A stretch of DNA of 64,000 nt from Claveliimonas bilis (GCF_020892095.1 NZ_AP024845.1:992001-1056000), one strand, 5' to 3'; shown: positions 16,074 through 27,147, numbered from the stretch's first letter. Numbers and translations are program-made. Notes: generated by a model from the letters alone, not told the origin.

Positions 16074-16412
16074 CTATAAGATCTCCAATAACAGCAACAT
16101 TTCCAATGTATGCCGACACCCCATAAGATAAAGCTGTATCCGCTCATAATCTTCACGGTCAGCGTCCAGTGCAAGGAATCGAGAGAGCGCCCTTGCTTTT
16201 TTTACGGAAAGTTTCATAGGCTCTTCAATTTCATCCCGATCAATCAGTGCTGAAATAAACGGATATTTAAACAGCAGTTCATCGCTTTCCTTCAGAATCC
16301 GACTGTATTCCGGAGAGTTTTTCAGTTCCTTTTTACATTTTTCACTGATCTCGTCCACTATAGCGCAGGCCCAGATCGGCAGATTATAAATATCAATATC
16401 TTCTATCTTCAT
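16074..16412 (-). CDS. Element protein, paralogue of the 15659-16027 gene
   Basis: 112 residues from ATG 16412 (MKIEDIDIYNLPIWACAIVD). The ribosome site GGAGGAAGAAAAGG precedes it; the longer frame from GTG 16436 merely translates that purine-rich stretch into Glu residues. It shares the YPFI...LS...Y-x-R-I-Q-L-Y pattern of its downstream neighbour 46 bp away. It lies about 100 bp after the end of the methylase/helicase gene, in the same direction. Confidence 0.65.
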   Translation of the reverse strand: MKIEDIDIYNLPIWACAIVDEISEKCKKELKNSPEYSRILKESDELLFKYPFISALIDRDEIEEPMKLSVKKARALSRFLALDADREDYERIQLYLMGCRHTLEMLLLLEIL

Positions 16413-16539
16413 AGCCTTTTCTTCCTCCTCTTCCACCCACTATATCAGATGATCCAGGCGCAGACGATTGTGCGTTTTCTCTGTTTCCACACTTTTTAAG
16501 GCTATGTACCACGGTATCAGTTCCCCGATACCGCATTTC

Positions 16540-18273
16540 TTACCGCACCCAGACGGCTTTTTCCCTTTCCGGTTCGATTTCCTCTTCTTCCGGTTCCTCT
16601 TCCATAACGATATGGTCTTTCTTGTCCATATCCAAAAGAGCGTTCAGCTCCCCCAGTCTTGCCACCTTTTCTGCCAGTTCCTTTTCCTGCGGGAACTCTT
16701 TTCGTGCCTCCACCCTTGCATTTTCTAACTGGGATTTTACGGTTTCAAGAACTTCCCGGCAGCGGGAAAGATTGTCCGGCAGCTCATTGAGCTTATTATC
16801 GAGTCTTGTGATATTTCCATGAATATCCGTTCCCAGTGGTACTTTATAGGTGCCTTTTCCATGTAAAGCAATGACAAATTCCTTGCTGGCAGAGGAATAG
16901 GACAGCTCCATCGAAAGTCCACGATAATCCCCCAGTGGCACGGGTTCCGGAGATTTCATGGCTTTGCAGGCGTCAATGATCGCCTGTCCTGCCTCCTTTT
17001 TCTCCGTATAAGAGCGAGCCCCGATCTGCATGACCGGAAAAGTTTCCCGATCCGGCGGTGTGTGCGCCTTAACCTGGGCAATGTCTGCCTCATACTGGGC
17101 AATCCATGTTTCCTGCTCTCTGATCCGTGCCGGAAGATGTTTTGCCACCTGATCCTCCATCTCATATTTCTGGTTCAGAAAACTCTGCTTTAAAAGCTGC
17201 AGCCTGGATACCTGTATGTCCAGTTCCATCTTTTCCTTAATATAAGGATTTCCTGTGGCCAGAGCCTTGATCTCCGCATAAGACAAAGCCACTTCATCTA
17301 TATCCTCCACGCTTCGGGCCGGGTTCTTGGATGTCATGATCTGGCTGATATATTTCTGCTTATTCTCAATATTCTGATAGAGATAAGCATCAAAAGTTCC
17401 CTCTGTTACATACCGGATAATCTCCACTTTCGGGTTCTGGTTGCCCTGCCGGATGGTTCTTCCTGCCCTCTGCTCCAGGTCACGGGGCCGCCAGGGGCAG
17501 TCCAGATCGTGGCTGGCTATGATCCGATCCTGCACATTCGTTCCGGCTCCCATCTTAAAGGTACTGCCCATAAGGATACGGACAGCTCCTCTCCGGACTT
17601 TTGAGAACAGTTCTTTCTTTCGCACATCCGTATTGGCGTCATGGATAAAGGCAATCTCCTCCGGTGGGATTCCCCTCGCAATCAGTTTATCCCGGATGTC
17701 GTTATACACACTGAAAGTACCATCTGTTTTCGGTGTGGACTGATCACAGAATACCAACTGCGTCAGCTTTTTATCCTTTCCTTCCTCCCAGTGACAATAG
17801 ATCTCCTCCACGCAGGCATTGATTTTACTTCCCGGATCATCCGGCAAAAGCGGATTCGCAAGCCTTTGGTCAAGAGCCAGTTTCCTTCCGTCATTGGTAA
17901 TCTTAAGCATGTTATCTTCTCTTGGGTTTACTTGGTGGTTTCGTACCTTTTCCGCCCGGTTTCCCAGTTCCTCCACCATATCCCGCTGTAAATCGGTAGC
18001 CTCCACCTTTACGACACGATATTCCGCCTCTGGCACGGGAAGATTCAGCATATCCGCTGTCTGGATGTCCGCTACTTCCCGGAACATCTGCAGAAGTTCC
18101 GGCAGGTTATAGAACCGGGCAAACCGTGTCTTCAAACGGTATCCGTTCCCCTCCGGCGCAATCTCCAGAGCGGTCACAGTTTCTCCAAAGGTGGACGCCC
18201 ATGCGTCAAAGTGCTGTAAATTCTTCTCTCCCAGAGTGCCATACTGGAGATAGCGCTGCATAGTGTAAAGTTC
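16540..18273 (-). CDS. Methylase/SNF2 helicase, exon 2 (C-terminal 577 residues)
   Basis: This is the second part of the giant element protein whose first part is at 20780-26323. After intron removal the frame continues as SNSMV-ELYTMQRYLQYGTL. It carries the helicase C-terminal lobe: QLVFCDQSTPK, VRILMGSTFKMGAGTNVQDR (motif V) and RPRDLEQRAGRTIRQGN (motif VI), followed by a long coiled-coil tail (QVSRLQLLKQSFLNQKYEMEDQV; DNKLNELPDNLSRCREVLE) and a run of Glu before the stop. The open frame seen upstream of 18273 (to 18381) is intron sequence. Without splicing neither half would have a complete helicase. Confidence 0.88.
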   Translation of the reverse strand, partial: ELYTMQRYLQYGTLGEKNLQHFDAWASTFGETVTALEIAPEGNGYRLKTRFARFYNLPELLQMFREVADIQTADMLNLPVPEAEYRVVKVEATDLQRDMVEELGNRAEKVRNHQVNPREDNMLKITNDGRKLALDQRLANPLLPDDPGSKINACVEEIYCHWEEGKDKKLTQLVFCDQSTPKTDGTFSVYNDIRDKLIARGIPPEEIAFIHDANTDVRKKELFSKVRRGAVRILMGSTFKMGAGTNVQDRIIASHDLDCPWRPRDLEQRAGRTIRQGNQNPKVEIIRYVTEGTFDAYLYQNIENKQKYISQIMTSKNPARSVEDIDEVALSYAEIKALATGNPYIKEKMELDIQVSRLQLLKQSFLNQKYEMEDQVAKHLPARIREQETWIAQYEADIAQVKAHTPPDRETFPVMQIGARSYTEKKEAGQAIIDACKAMKSPEPVPLGDYRGLSMELSYSSASKEFVIALHGKGTYKVPLGTDIHGNITRLDNKLNELPDNLSRCREVLETVKSQLENARVEARKEFPQEKELAEKVARLGELNALLDMDKKDHIVMEEEPEEEEIEPEREKAVWVR

Positions 18274-18335
18274 ATAAGGTAGGAAACGCCACGCCATACT
18301 TCCTTTCGTCCGTGGTCTTGGCGTAACCCCCTCCA

Positions 18336-18369
18336 GAACCGTGCTTACACCTCTCGATGTACACGGCTC
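18336..18369 (-). ncRNA. Group II intron domain V
   Basis: On the minus strand this 34-nt hairpin starts GAGCCGTGTAC and ends GTAAGCACGGTTC, with the conserved GAGCCGT/ACGGTTC outer stem, an internal bulge and a short loop. It is the catalytic heart of the ribozyme. Confidence 0.85.
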
Positions 18370-18377
18370 GCCATCTT

Positions 18378-20192
18378 TCATAGTTTAAGTGATTTTGTCT
18401 TTGCTTCTTCGTAGCATTTCGGGCAGAGAGCCAATGACTTCCGCCTTTTCAGTAACATCAGTTCATCAAATTCATTATCAGCGTTCAAATCTTTTAAGTG
18501 CTTTACATGGTGCATATACACTTTCACGGGGTTTGCTCCGCACATCTCGCATTGTCCGCTTTTTAAACGTCCTGCAAGACTATTCGGTTTTATCTGCCCT
18601 CTGTATTTCGGCATAATGTCTACAAATTCAGGTGCGATATTGTCATTACGCCTAAATCCTTCATTGTAAAACTCACACCGCTTTGTTCCACTCTTGGTTT
18701 TGTAATCTGCGCCAAAGTCGCCCTTTACGCTACGGTATTTCTTATACATCTTCATAACAGAAGAATTATATTTTGCCGCCAACGTCTTTAAACAGCTTCC
18801 ACGCATGATAGAATGAAATTTCCCCAGATTGCATACATTGATTGCTAACCTGTAATAATTGTACAATCCTCTGATTTCAGAATTATATTTACTGATGATT
18901 GCCACATCGTCTAATGGCATAAGCGCCCCTCTGTGGAGTGGCTTCCAAATCTCTTTGCCGTTTTCGTCTTTTTTGATTTTAAACGCACCGTATTCGTGCA
19001 GTTTCGCAATCCATTTTTCTTTCGGCATATATAACTGCACTTTTCCATACCACACCCGTTGCAGACCTTTTTTCGTCCGCTTTGTGTCCTGACTTCTTGA
19101 TATTCTTATGTCGTATCCAAGATACCGCACCTTTTCAGAGGAATGGGTAACGTGAGTTTTCTCCTCCGACATTGTGAGATTTAGCTTGTCTTTTAGAAAT
19201 ATCTTTACCTGTTCCTTGATATTTTCAGCATCCTGCTTTGAACCTGTTATTGAAATCAGGAAATCGTCAGCGTAACGGTTGTATTGAAGTCTTTTGTAAT
19301 TCTCATCCATCTCGTCTAAATGTGGTGTGGACAACATCACTTTCCTTGCTTCTTTAAATGCTGCTAGGTTTGCTTCTGTGCGCTCTATTTCCAGATTTTT
19401 CTGCGCTTTCCGATAAGCCCAGCGTACCTTATCATGGTCTTTGTGGACTTTACGGCTTCTTGTATCGCCTTTGTCAAAACTCTTTTTCATCCTTGCCATG
19501 AACTCATCAAGTTCATTCAGATAGATGTTGGCAAGTATCGGACTGACACCGGAGCCTTGTGGACTGCCGGAGTACGTTTCATGGTATGTCCACTGTTCCA
19601 TATATCCTGCCCTTAGAAACTTCCACATCAGCGATATGAACGCTTCATCTTTTATGCGCTTTCTCAAAAGCTGTATTGTGATATGGTGGTCGAAGCTGTC
19701 AAAACAAGCCTTAATGTCTCCTTCGATTATCCACTTTGCACCAGTGAACAGCGTTACGATTTCTTTTAACGCTGTGTGGCAACTTCTTTTCGGTCTGAAA
19801 CCATGTGAATTATCAGAGAATGTCGGCTCATAGATTGCTTCAAGTATCATACGGACAACTTCCTGTAACAGTTTATCGTCCGTTGACGGAATCCCCAATG
19901 GGCGCTTTTTACTGCTGTTTTTCTTCGCAATATAAACACGCCTTGCAGGGTTCGGCTGGTATGAGTGGTCTCTCAGCTTCTGAATGAGCTTTTCAATGCG
20001 CTCCATGCTCATACCGTCAAGAGTGAATCCGTCTGCACCTGCCGTCATGCTCCCCTGAGAGGTCGCAATATTCTGGTATGCAAGCAGATAGAACTCTGGG
20101 TTGTACAGGTTACGGTATAATCTCTCGTACCTGTACTCTTTGTTTTTTGCTTTTTCACTTAAACTTTTCAATACATTTTCGGGACTTCTCAT
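18378..20192 (-). CDS. ltrA: Group II intron-encoded reverse transcriptase/maturase with HNH domain
   Basis: 604 residues from ATG 20192 behind GAGG. The reverse-transcriptase domain has RPLGIPSTDDKLLQEVVRMI, NSHGFRPKRSCHTAL, IEGDIKACFDSFDH, GSPQGSGVSPILANIYL and the active site YADDFLI. The maturase/X domain follows (AIISKYNSEIRGLYNYY). The C-terminus has an HNH-type endonuclease with two zinc ribbons (CEMCGANPVKVYMHHVKHL and CPKCYEEA). All three functions needed for splicing, target cutting and reverse transcription are intact. It lies in domain IV of the intron and is longer than LtrA-type proteins without the insertion after QGSG (FDKGDTRSRKVHKDHDK). Confidence 0.92.
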   Translation of the reverse strand: MRSPENVLKSLSEKAKNKEYRYERLYRNLYNPEFYLLAYQNIATSQGSMTAGADGFTLDGMSMERIEKLIQKLRDHSYQPNPARRVYIAKKNSSKKRPLGIPSTDDKLLQEVVRMILEAIYEPTFSDNSHGFRPKRSCHTALKEIVTLFTGAKWIIEGDIKACFDSFDHHITIQLLRKRIKDEAFISLMWKFLRAGYMEQWTYHETYSGSPQGSGVSPILANIYLNELDEFMARMKKSFDKGDTRSRKVHKDHDKVRWAYRKAQKNLEIERTEANLAAFKEARKVMLSTPHLDEMDENYKRLQYNRYADDFLISITGSKQDAENIKEQVKIFLKDKLNLTMSEEKTHVTHSSEKVRYLGYDIRISRSQDTKRTKKGLQRVWYGKVQLYMPKEKWIAKLHEYGAFKIKKDENGKEIWKPLHRGALMPLDDVAIISKYNSEIRGLYNYYRLAINVCNLGKFHSIMRGSCLKTLAAKYNSSVMKMYKKYRSVKGDFGADYKTKSGTKRCEFYNEGFRRNDNIAPEFVDIMPKYRGQIKPNSLAGRLKSGQCEMCGANPVKVYMHHVKHLKDLNADNEFDELMLLKRRKSLALCPKCYEEAKTKSLKL

Positions 20193-20779
20193 AATGCCTC
20201 ACGCACCTTTCCTTATTATTTGTATTGAAGAAAGACTGTCTCCCTTCGCCATGTGGACGGCTTTCCCGTCCTCGGACTACTACGGAGACTCTGTTGCCAT
20301 AGTAAATATTCAGAGTCACTTTTCTCATAGCACTCATAGCCGATTTTCGGCATTTTACCTTAGGCAATCCCCGTTTAGAACTGTAATAACATAAGCCTGT
20401 TATGATTTCGGATGTGACGTTCGTCGTTTTCCATTATCCTATGGCTGATTTACTCTGGGTATCTTGTGGATACGCATGGCCGACTCATATCCACCAGAGT
20501 ACATGCGAGTATAACTTCCTTACGCATGGAGCAACATTTTGCCCAATCTCCGACTGTCATTCAGGCAGTTTAGCTTTCATCCTTATTCATAACTTTTCGC
20601 CACTACCACGCAAACACTTTGGAAGTTTCCGTGTTTCGTGCCCTCCGACATGCTACACTCCCCATCGGGTTTCCCCTTTTGGATAAGTCGGGTGACGATA
20701 GGGTGCGGATTATTCCGCTTTGATACCTTGCCCTATTACTTGCTCAAGGTAAGATTATTACAGCCCCTTACGGGCGCAC
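20193..20779 (-). ncRNA. Group II intron ribozyme, 5' domains (I to start of IV)
   Basis: This 587-nt stretch has no coding frame and begins with the GTGCGCCCGTAAGGGG consensus of bacterial group II introns. It must contain domains I-III and the exon-binding sites. The exon bases next to the junction (ATGGTG) are the expected IBS1. Confidence 0.75.
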
Positions 20780-23700
20780 CACCATAGAATTGCTGACCGG
20801 GGTTCCGGTAGAAAAGATCACGCCTTTCCCACCCGTGATCTCATCCAGATAGCGGCACTTCATATACATATCGGAAGATTTCTGCGCCTCGGTCTGTGCG
20901 ATCCCGCCTACATTTCTCATCTTGGTAGTCAGGTAGAGGTTCTTATAGTTGTCCGCTTCATCCACAAACAGGCGGTCAACGCCCAGCTCTTCAAAGATAA
21001 TCATATCATCTTTCCGGCTCTGGTCATGGAGCCTTTTCAGACGTGTTTCCAGTGACTTCTTCGTCCGTTCCATCTGCTTGACCGTAAAGCGGCTTCCCTG
21101 GATCTTCTTCGCCTCGGCGATTCCCGCCATGATCTCGTCAATCTCCTTCTCCAGCATACGCTCCTGCCGCTCCACACTTAAGGGGATCTTCTCAAACTGG
21201 GAATGCCCGATGATCACAGCGTCTATATCGCTGGTAGCGATCCTGCCGCAGAACTTTTTCCTGTTTTTCTTCTCAAAATCCTTCTTTGTTGCCACCAGAA
21301 TATTAGCTGCCGGATAAAGCTGGAGCCACTCAGCGGCAAATTGCTCGATGATATGGTTCGGCACCACTACCATAGATTTATTACACAATCCAAGCCGCTT
21401 GCATTCCATAGCCGCCGCCACCATCGTATAGGTTTTTCCTGCGCCCACAACATAAGCCAACAGGGTATTCCCGCCATAGATGATCCGTGCCACTCCGTCC
21501 TTCTGGTGTTTCCGCAGGGAAATCTCCGGATTCATGCCATAGAAATGCAGGTGGCTCCCGTCATATTCCCTCGGCCGGATCGCATTGAACCGTTCATTAT
21601 AATCTGCGGTCAGCCTCCGCCTGCGCTCTGGATCTTTCCAGATCCAATCCTGAAACGCCTGCTTGATCAAATCCTGTTTTCCCTGTGCAATGGCAGTTTC
21701 CTTTTTATTCAGAACCGGTTTCCGCTTTCCTTCCTCGTCCTCCACATAATCAAACACACGGGTATCCCGCAGATTTAGCGTATCTTCTATGATCTTATAA
21801 GCGTTTACCCGGTTCGTGCCATAGGTATTATTGGCACGGGGATTTCCCCGGTCAATGCTCTTCCCTTCGATATTCCATTCCCCGGTATGCCGGGAGAAAT
21901 GGACTTTGATCTTCCACTGAGAATAATTCGGCGTCTGCAAAAGTTCAAACATAAAGTCGGCAATATCCGACTCCGGTATCCATGTGGCTCCCAGACGCAC
22001 ACTGATCTCAGAAGCAGTCAGATCCTTTGGCTGTACTTTTTCCAGTGCCTCAACATTGCTCCGGTACACCTCGGAGATCTCCGCCGCCCGTTTCGCCTCC
22101 CGCAGTTTCTGGCGCACGTTGCCGGAAAGGTATTCGTCCTCGGATACAAACCTGGGATGTTCCAGATCCTCAGACTCCGGCAGACGGAAGATCACGCCCT
22201 GTAATTCCTGTTCCACTTCCTGGGCGCTTTTCCCGGTCAGAGAACACAGATACTCCATATCCACGCAGGCTTTTTCGGAAAGAGACAACGATAAAGCCTC
22301 ACTTGCGGTATCTACTTTCGTTACCGTTTCGTGAGGCTTTATCGTTCGCTTTATAAACATATCTGCCTTCCGCTCCAGCGTTCCATCCTCCGCCACAATC
22401 TCAAGGGAACAGAGAAGGGGATAACTGCCGTCGTCAGAAAATGCTATACTGTTCGCCCTGGAGTTCAGCAGTCCATATTTTCTCTGGAACAGATCATACA
22501 GATGGTTCAGCTTTTTCTGCTGTTCTTCAATCTCTTCATCGGGATACCCTTCCGCCTGGTAAGCGATCAGTTCTCTGGTGCAGTCCCGGATGGCGATCAT
22601 CCCCTTCACACGGTTCTGTGCTGTCACGGACAGTTCCACCGGTTTCATGCGGCTGTTTTCCCGGTAATAGATCTTCCCGTCATAGACCGTATAGGAAAAG
22701 TTCGCCACGGACGGATCAGCCGGGATCGAATGATCCTCTTCCTCCACCAGCTCCTCCACCTCATAATCCGTGATCTCCGCCTCAAGGTTTTCTACTGCCT
22801 GCTCCAGAAGTTCCTTTAAATCCCTGTCCGGATAAGGTTTGCAGATCAACTGGGGGCCATAAGGCCCGGACACGATCTCCTGCTCTCCCAGTACCATTTC
22901 CGGGTGCTGCTGAAAATAGGGATTGATACTGACCACCCGGTGTCGGCTCTCGCCCTGTTCATTTATATGGTCGTTTTCATAGAGGCGCTCCACTTCCACC
23001 CAGTCCGGCAGATCCACATTTAAGTCTCTCGGTGTCTCCCTCTTCTGGAAAAAGAGAATATCCGTGTTAATCTCTGTCCCGGCATTGGCAAGAAAAGCGT
23101 TATTGGGCAGACGGATCGCCCCTAACAGGTCGCACCGCTGGGCGATATATCTCCGCACCCGGTCATCCCGCTTATCCATTGTCCCGCCGCTAATCCCGTT
23201 GGACGTGATCAACGCAAGCACACCCTTCGGCCTCGTCTTATCGATTGATTTGGCGATAAAATAATCGTGGATCAGAAAGTTGTATTTATCGTATTTCCTA
23301 TCCAGTACCTTATAACTTCCAAAAGGCACATTTCCTATGACTACATCAAAAAAGCTGTCCGGAAGATCTGCGTCCTCAAATCCCTGGACTGCGATGGTGG
23401 ATTTCTGGTAAAGCTGCTGTGCGATCCGGGCGGAAATGCTGTTGATCTCCACACCATAAACCCTGCAGTCGGACAGGCTCTCCGGCTTCCGTCCGATAAA
23501 ATTTCCTATTCCACAGCTTGGCTCCAGAATGTTCCCGGATTTCAGCCCCATGTTCTCCAAAGCCTGATACATGGAACTGATGACCACCGGCGGCGTATAA
23601 AAGGCGGTCAGCGTAGACTGTCTCGCAGCGGTGTATTCTTCTTCCGTCAGAACGGTCTTTAATTCCAGATATTCCGTTGACCAGGAAGATTTCGTCTCGT

Positions 23701-26323
23701 CAAAAGCGTCAGACAACCCGCCCCAGCCAACATATCCGGCAAGGATTTCCTGTTCCTTGGGCGTGGCAAAGCGGTTTTCTTCCTCACACTTTTTCAATAG
23801 CTGGATCGCCATGATGTTGGCACGGAACTTTTCTTTTGCGGTTCCCGCCCCTAAATGCTCATCCGTGATACGATACTGGCTGCGGTTTTCCAGGGGAACC
23901 TCCGGGTGCAGATCAACCCCTCTTACTCTCCCGGCAGGTTTCTTCTGTGTCCATGCCGGGGACAGATCCTCCAAAACTTCTTCCGGTTCTTTCTCAAAAG
24001 GATTGTCCTCCGGTTTTATTCCGGTAAATCCGTCCTCCTGCTCCTGTATCATTTCCTGTGTGAGAGCCGGTTCTTCCCTGTCTTTTTCGGTTGGTTCCTT
24101 TGAAGGCTTCCTGTCCGCTTTCAGATGGTCATTCGCCGGATTTTCCCGTACCCGGCGGTCAAACACCTCCCTCGGCATTTCCTCTGTGAAAAGCGGATAC
24201 ATCTGGTCACGCAGAACTACCATCTCATCAGAGATAAAGTCGATGGAATATTCCTTTGTGCCTATTGTGACAATCGTATCCACCTGCAGGTCATAAGCCT
24301 GTGAGGTTTCTGCCTGCTGTGGCATTTTCTCCCGGCTCTGTGCCGGAACAGGCTCCAGGGGAGCCTGCGTGTTTTCTCTTTCGGCTGGTATAGAAGTAAA
24401 CAAACTGAATACTCCGTCCCGGTAATCCGTAAGGTCTTGGTACGCCTGCTGCATGGACGGGTATCGCTGATCATAATCTGCGGTTCCCGCAAGAACCTCT
24501 TCCATCATGGAAAGGATTTCTTTTACCTGTTTTGGATCATCAAGCTGCGGACGGATCTGGTCTATCGCACTATGATAATCTGAGCCATACGGATAAGGAC
24601 GTAAAAACGTTTCCGGCTGATTATAAAAAAAGTCGTAAATGTTACCTGTCAAAGTAGTTTTTTCATACTCCGGAATATACTCCAGTTCCTTCTCTGTCAT
24701 ATACCGTCCGACAGCGATCAGCTCATCAATCCTCTTTGCAACCGCCGTCCATTTCAGAGTAGTCTCATAATTCTTCCACTGGATGGTATAACCTTTCGCA
24801 TTTGTATCCTGGTGAAATCTTTCTCCTAAATAATCAGTTACAGATCCTCCCATGCCATATTCCTGCTTTAAAAATTCTGCTTTTTCCTTATTGCTGTGTC
24901 CTTGCAGGAAATAGGAGTAAATTCTGTATTTTCCATGTTCAAAGGAAGAACCGGTCTGCAGAGCATGATCAATGATCCCCTGCGGCATAGAAAAAGCAGG
25001 AGATCCCTCTCCTGCCAGTTCTTCTAATAATGACTGTTGTTCTGCCACCGTTGGCTGTGGCTCTGCAATCGGTTCATGCGCTTCATCTTTCGGCTGTGAT
25101 TCCTGTCCGGTTAACTGTAGATCAGCTCCTTCATTACGATTTCTTCCGCTGCCTGCCGGATGTTGTTCATCTGCTGTACCCACGCCATCTGGTCTTTCGC
25201 TTTCAATTCCTCTGTCACGCCCCAGGCTGCTTTCATCTGCCCGGTCAGAACTTCCATCCTCTCCTGTGCTTCTCTCTGCACTTCGTTCAGATGACGGTTC
25301 AGTTCTCCTTTTGTCAGCAGGTTCAGATACATCCCGTACCGGTAATTTTTCAGATAAGACTGACGGAGGGAAGCGTACTTCCCACGGTGTACTTCCGGTT
25401 CGTCCGGCACGGTCAGATCCGGAAGTAAATAATCGCCCTGTCTGCTGTATGTGATCGCTCTCATGTGTAACGCCCCTTTCTGCACTCTGTTCTCCGTTTT
25501 CGTCTTCATTATATCTGCCTGCCCCTCTCCCGGCAAACATACGATTTTTCTTTCTCTCTTCTCTTCTCAGCTTATTGACCGTATCGGAAATCTCGGCTAA
25601 TGCCATTTCCGACACATCACTGGCCGCAACGCCAAACAGGTTGACCATTTCCGGTGTATTAAAATCCGTGATATTCCGGAAGTCTTCTTTGTCCAGATAC
25701 AGCCCGGTATCCACGCCGCACCGTATCATAACCATGTAAGCAACACTGGCCGATAAAAGCTGGCGGGCCTCTACCTCCACGTTGTACTCATCCACCTCTT
25801 CCAGATAACTGTTTTTTCGTCCAGAGATCAGATCCGGGAGATAGTCCGCAAGATTATCTTCTGCCGCAATCTTTGCAGCCTCCAGTATGGTTTCCGCAAA
25901 TCCTGTAACGGACTCATCCACACCAAAGGCATTTGCAAGGGTTTCCCGCACATCCGGCTGATATTCTTCCGGCACTTCCCACAATGGCACTGGCCGGAGC
26001 AATCGGCGGTAACGCCCTTCCTGTGTATCTGAAACATCATAGTAATATTTCAACCTCAGTTTCGGGCTGTCTTTATCAAAAACTGCAATCCCTTTGGAAT
26101 CCCGCTTTACCCACCGCCCAAATTTCTCATTCCAAACTTTCATGGGCAGCACTGCGGACGCCTCCGGACGCTGTGCGTAAACCAAAACCTGTTCATCAAA
26201 GGGCAGACGGAAGTTCCGGCAGGCAGAACGCAAAAAAGAAAGCCAGTTTTCCGGACTGGCAGTTACTTCTTTTACAGTCTCTACATAGAGGTCTGTGATC
26301 AGATCATATTTCTTCTTTGCCAT
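20780..26323 (-). CDS. Giant DNA methylase/SNF2 helicase of the element, exon 1 (residues 1-1848)
   Basis: Together with 16540-18273 this encodes about 2425 residues. Start ATG 26323 lies inside the preceding gene. The N-terminal 150 residues (SPENWLSFLRSACRNFRLPFDEQVLVYAQRP) resemble the LtrC-like domain of these elements. A low-complexity acidic region follows. Around residues 930-1150 lies an N6-adenine methylase-like fold (ILEPSCGIGNFIG; VIGNVPFGSYKV in place of NPPF; ALITSNGISGG). From about 1590 the SNF2/DEAD helicase core begins: LRKHQKDGVARII, Walker A VVGAGKTYTMVAAAM, and DEADNYKNLY (motif II). Proteins of this type are among the largest in Tn1549-like elements and are thought to protect or remodel incoming DNA. 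The NVPF motif is unusual and could mean the methylase is inactive. Confidence 0.88.
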
Positions 26324-26528
26324 ACATCCCGCCTCCCAAAAAGGTAATGAACTTTCCGGCTTTTACTGCTTTCTGGATCTCATTGATCATCCCGATTTCT
26401 GCCACCGTGATTCCCGGCAGAGACAAAATATCATCCATTGTCATGTTTAAAACTGCTTTTTCACTGTCAAATCCCGCCTCCACCAGCTTTGAGAGAGTAC
26501 GTACAGCCTTGTGGTTGATCTGCGCCAA
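26304..26528 (-). CDS. Small helical element protein upstream of the helicase
   Basis: 74 residues. It starts at TTG 26528, behind AGGAAAGGTAGGTG at good spacing. The sequence has two helix-turn segments (VRTLSKLVEAGFDSEKAVLN; MTMDDILSLPGITVAEIGMINEIQKAVKAG) reminiscent of a helix-hairpin-helix unit, which would bind DNA. It overlaps the helicase start by 20 bp, so translation is coupled. The family is known to me only as a conserved neighbour in such elements. Confidence 0.68.
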   Translation of the reverse strand: MAQINHKAVRTLSKLVEAGFDSEKAVLNMTMDDILSLPGITVAEIGMINEIQKAVKAGKFITFLGGGMYGKEEI

Positions 26529-26537
26529 CTTTCACAC

Positions 26538-27011
26538 CTACCTTTCCCTTTCGGATGTCCGGATCATTTCATCCAGCATATTTTTCTCTTTAAAACTAAA
26601 CATTTCCCCGCTTGTCCCTCCGATAATCACATGATCAAGCAGTTCTATTCCCATCAGACTGCCGCATTTTCTAAGCCTTTTTGTAAGCAGAACATCTTCC
26701 TTTGAGGGCATGATATTTCCGCTTGGATGATTATGAATAGCTATGATTCCGCTGGCATTTGAAAGGATACTGCTTTTGAAAACTTCTCTTGGACTGACTA
26801 ATGCGGCATCCAGTGTTCCCATACTTACCATATTCATATTGATCACCTGCCCATTGCTTTTCATATTCAGGATACAGAATATCTCCCGGTCGTATTGTGC
26901 CAGTTCTTTCGACATCAGCTCTAATACCGCTTGAGGGGAATCTAACTGTCTTTCACTATAAATAGACGGTTCCCTTACCAGCCTGATATTAACGATCTGC
27001 AGCTCACTCAT
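26538..27011 (-). CDS. RadC-like JAB-domain protein
   Basis: 157 residues from ATG 27011 behind AAAGGAGGGG. The core is IFCILNMKSNGQVINMNMVSMGT, then REVFKSSILSNASGIIAIHNHPSG with the metal-binding HxH of the JAB/MPN fold (IHNHPSG), ED at DVLLTKRL and VIIGG at the end. It lacks the N-terminal helix-hairpin-helix of true RadC. Proteins of this type are common in plasmids and conjugative elements; the biochemical role is not settled. It overlaps the 47-aa gene upstream by 8 bp. Confidence 0.85.
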   Translation of the reverse strand: MSELQIVNIRLVREPSIYSERQLDSPQAVLELMSKELAQYDREIFCILNMKSNGQVINMNMVSMGTLDAALVSPREVFKSSILSNASGIIAIHNHPSGNIMPSKEDVLLTKRLRKCGSLMGIELLDHVIIGGTSGEMFSFKEKNMLDEMIRTSERER

Positions 27012-27147
27012 TTCCCGTCCCCTCCTTTCTGTCAAATCGAATGACCAGCATGGTTCCTTCCTCCATCGTTTCCATCATCTCTTTTAACTGAAAAAAATCC
27101 ACCTCTCCTTTGTTTTCCTTTTTCGTTGTTTGTTGCTGCTCGTACAT
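27004..27147 (-). CDS. 47-aa acidic protein coupled to radC
   Basis: ATG 27147 follows AGGAAAGGAGAC; the frame reads MYEQQQTTKKENK, then a helix (VDFFQLKEMMETMEEGTML) and ends VIRFDRKEGTGNE. The stop overlaps the next start. The strong ribosome site and coupling make it a probable gene despite its length. No family recognised. Confidence 0.6.
   Translation of the reverse strand: MYEQQQTTKKENKGEVDFFQLKEMMETMEEGTMLVIRFDRKEGTGNE

Larger units (their letters stand above)
18274..20779 (-). mobile_element. Group II intron inserted in the helicase gene
   Basis: The 5' end GTGCGCCCG begins at 20779 and the 3' end is ...CCTTAT at 18274, 2506 nt in all. The 3' part holds a 34-nt domain V and a domain VI stem. 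Joining base 20780 to 18273 makes AAT TCT ATG GTG / GAA CTT TAC, an exact in-frame repair of the SNF2 motif STGTPVSNSMVELYTM. The intron is in the transcribed orientation. It carries an intact maturase, so both splicing and retrohoming look possible. Confidence 0.9.

Noticed and set aside
18274-18381. Extra N-terminal 36 codons on the helicase C-terminal open frame
   Set aside because: This is group II intron domain V/VI sequence read by chance in frame.
25111-25536. 141-aa minus-strand open frame inside the methylase/helicase gene
   Set aside because: It lies in another frame over the low-complexity acidic region of the real gene.
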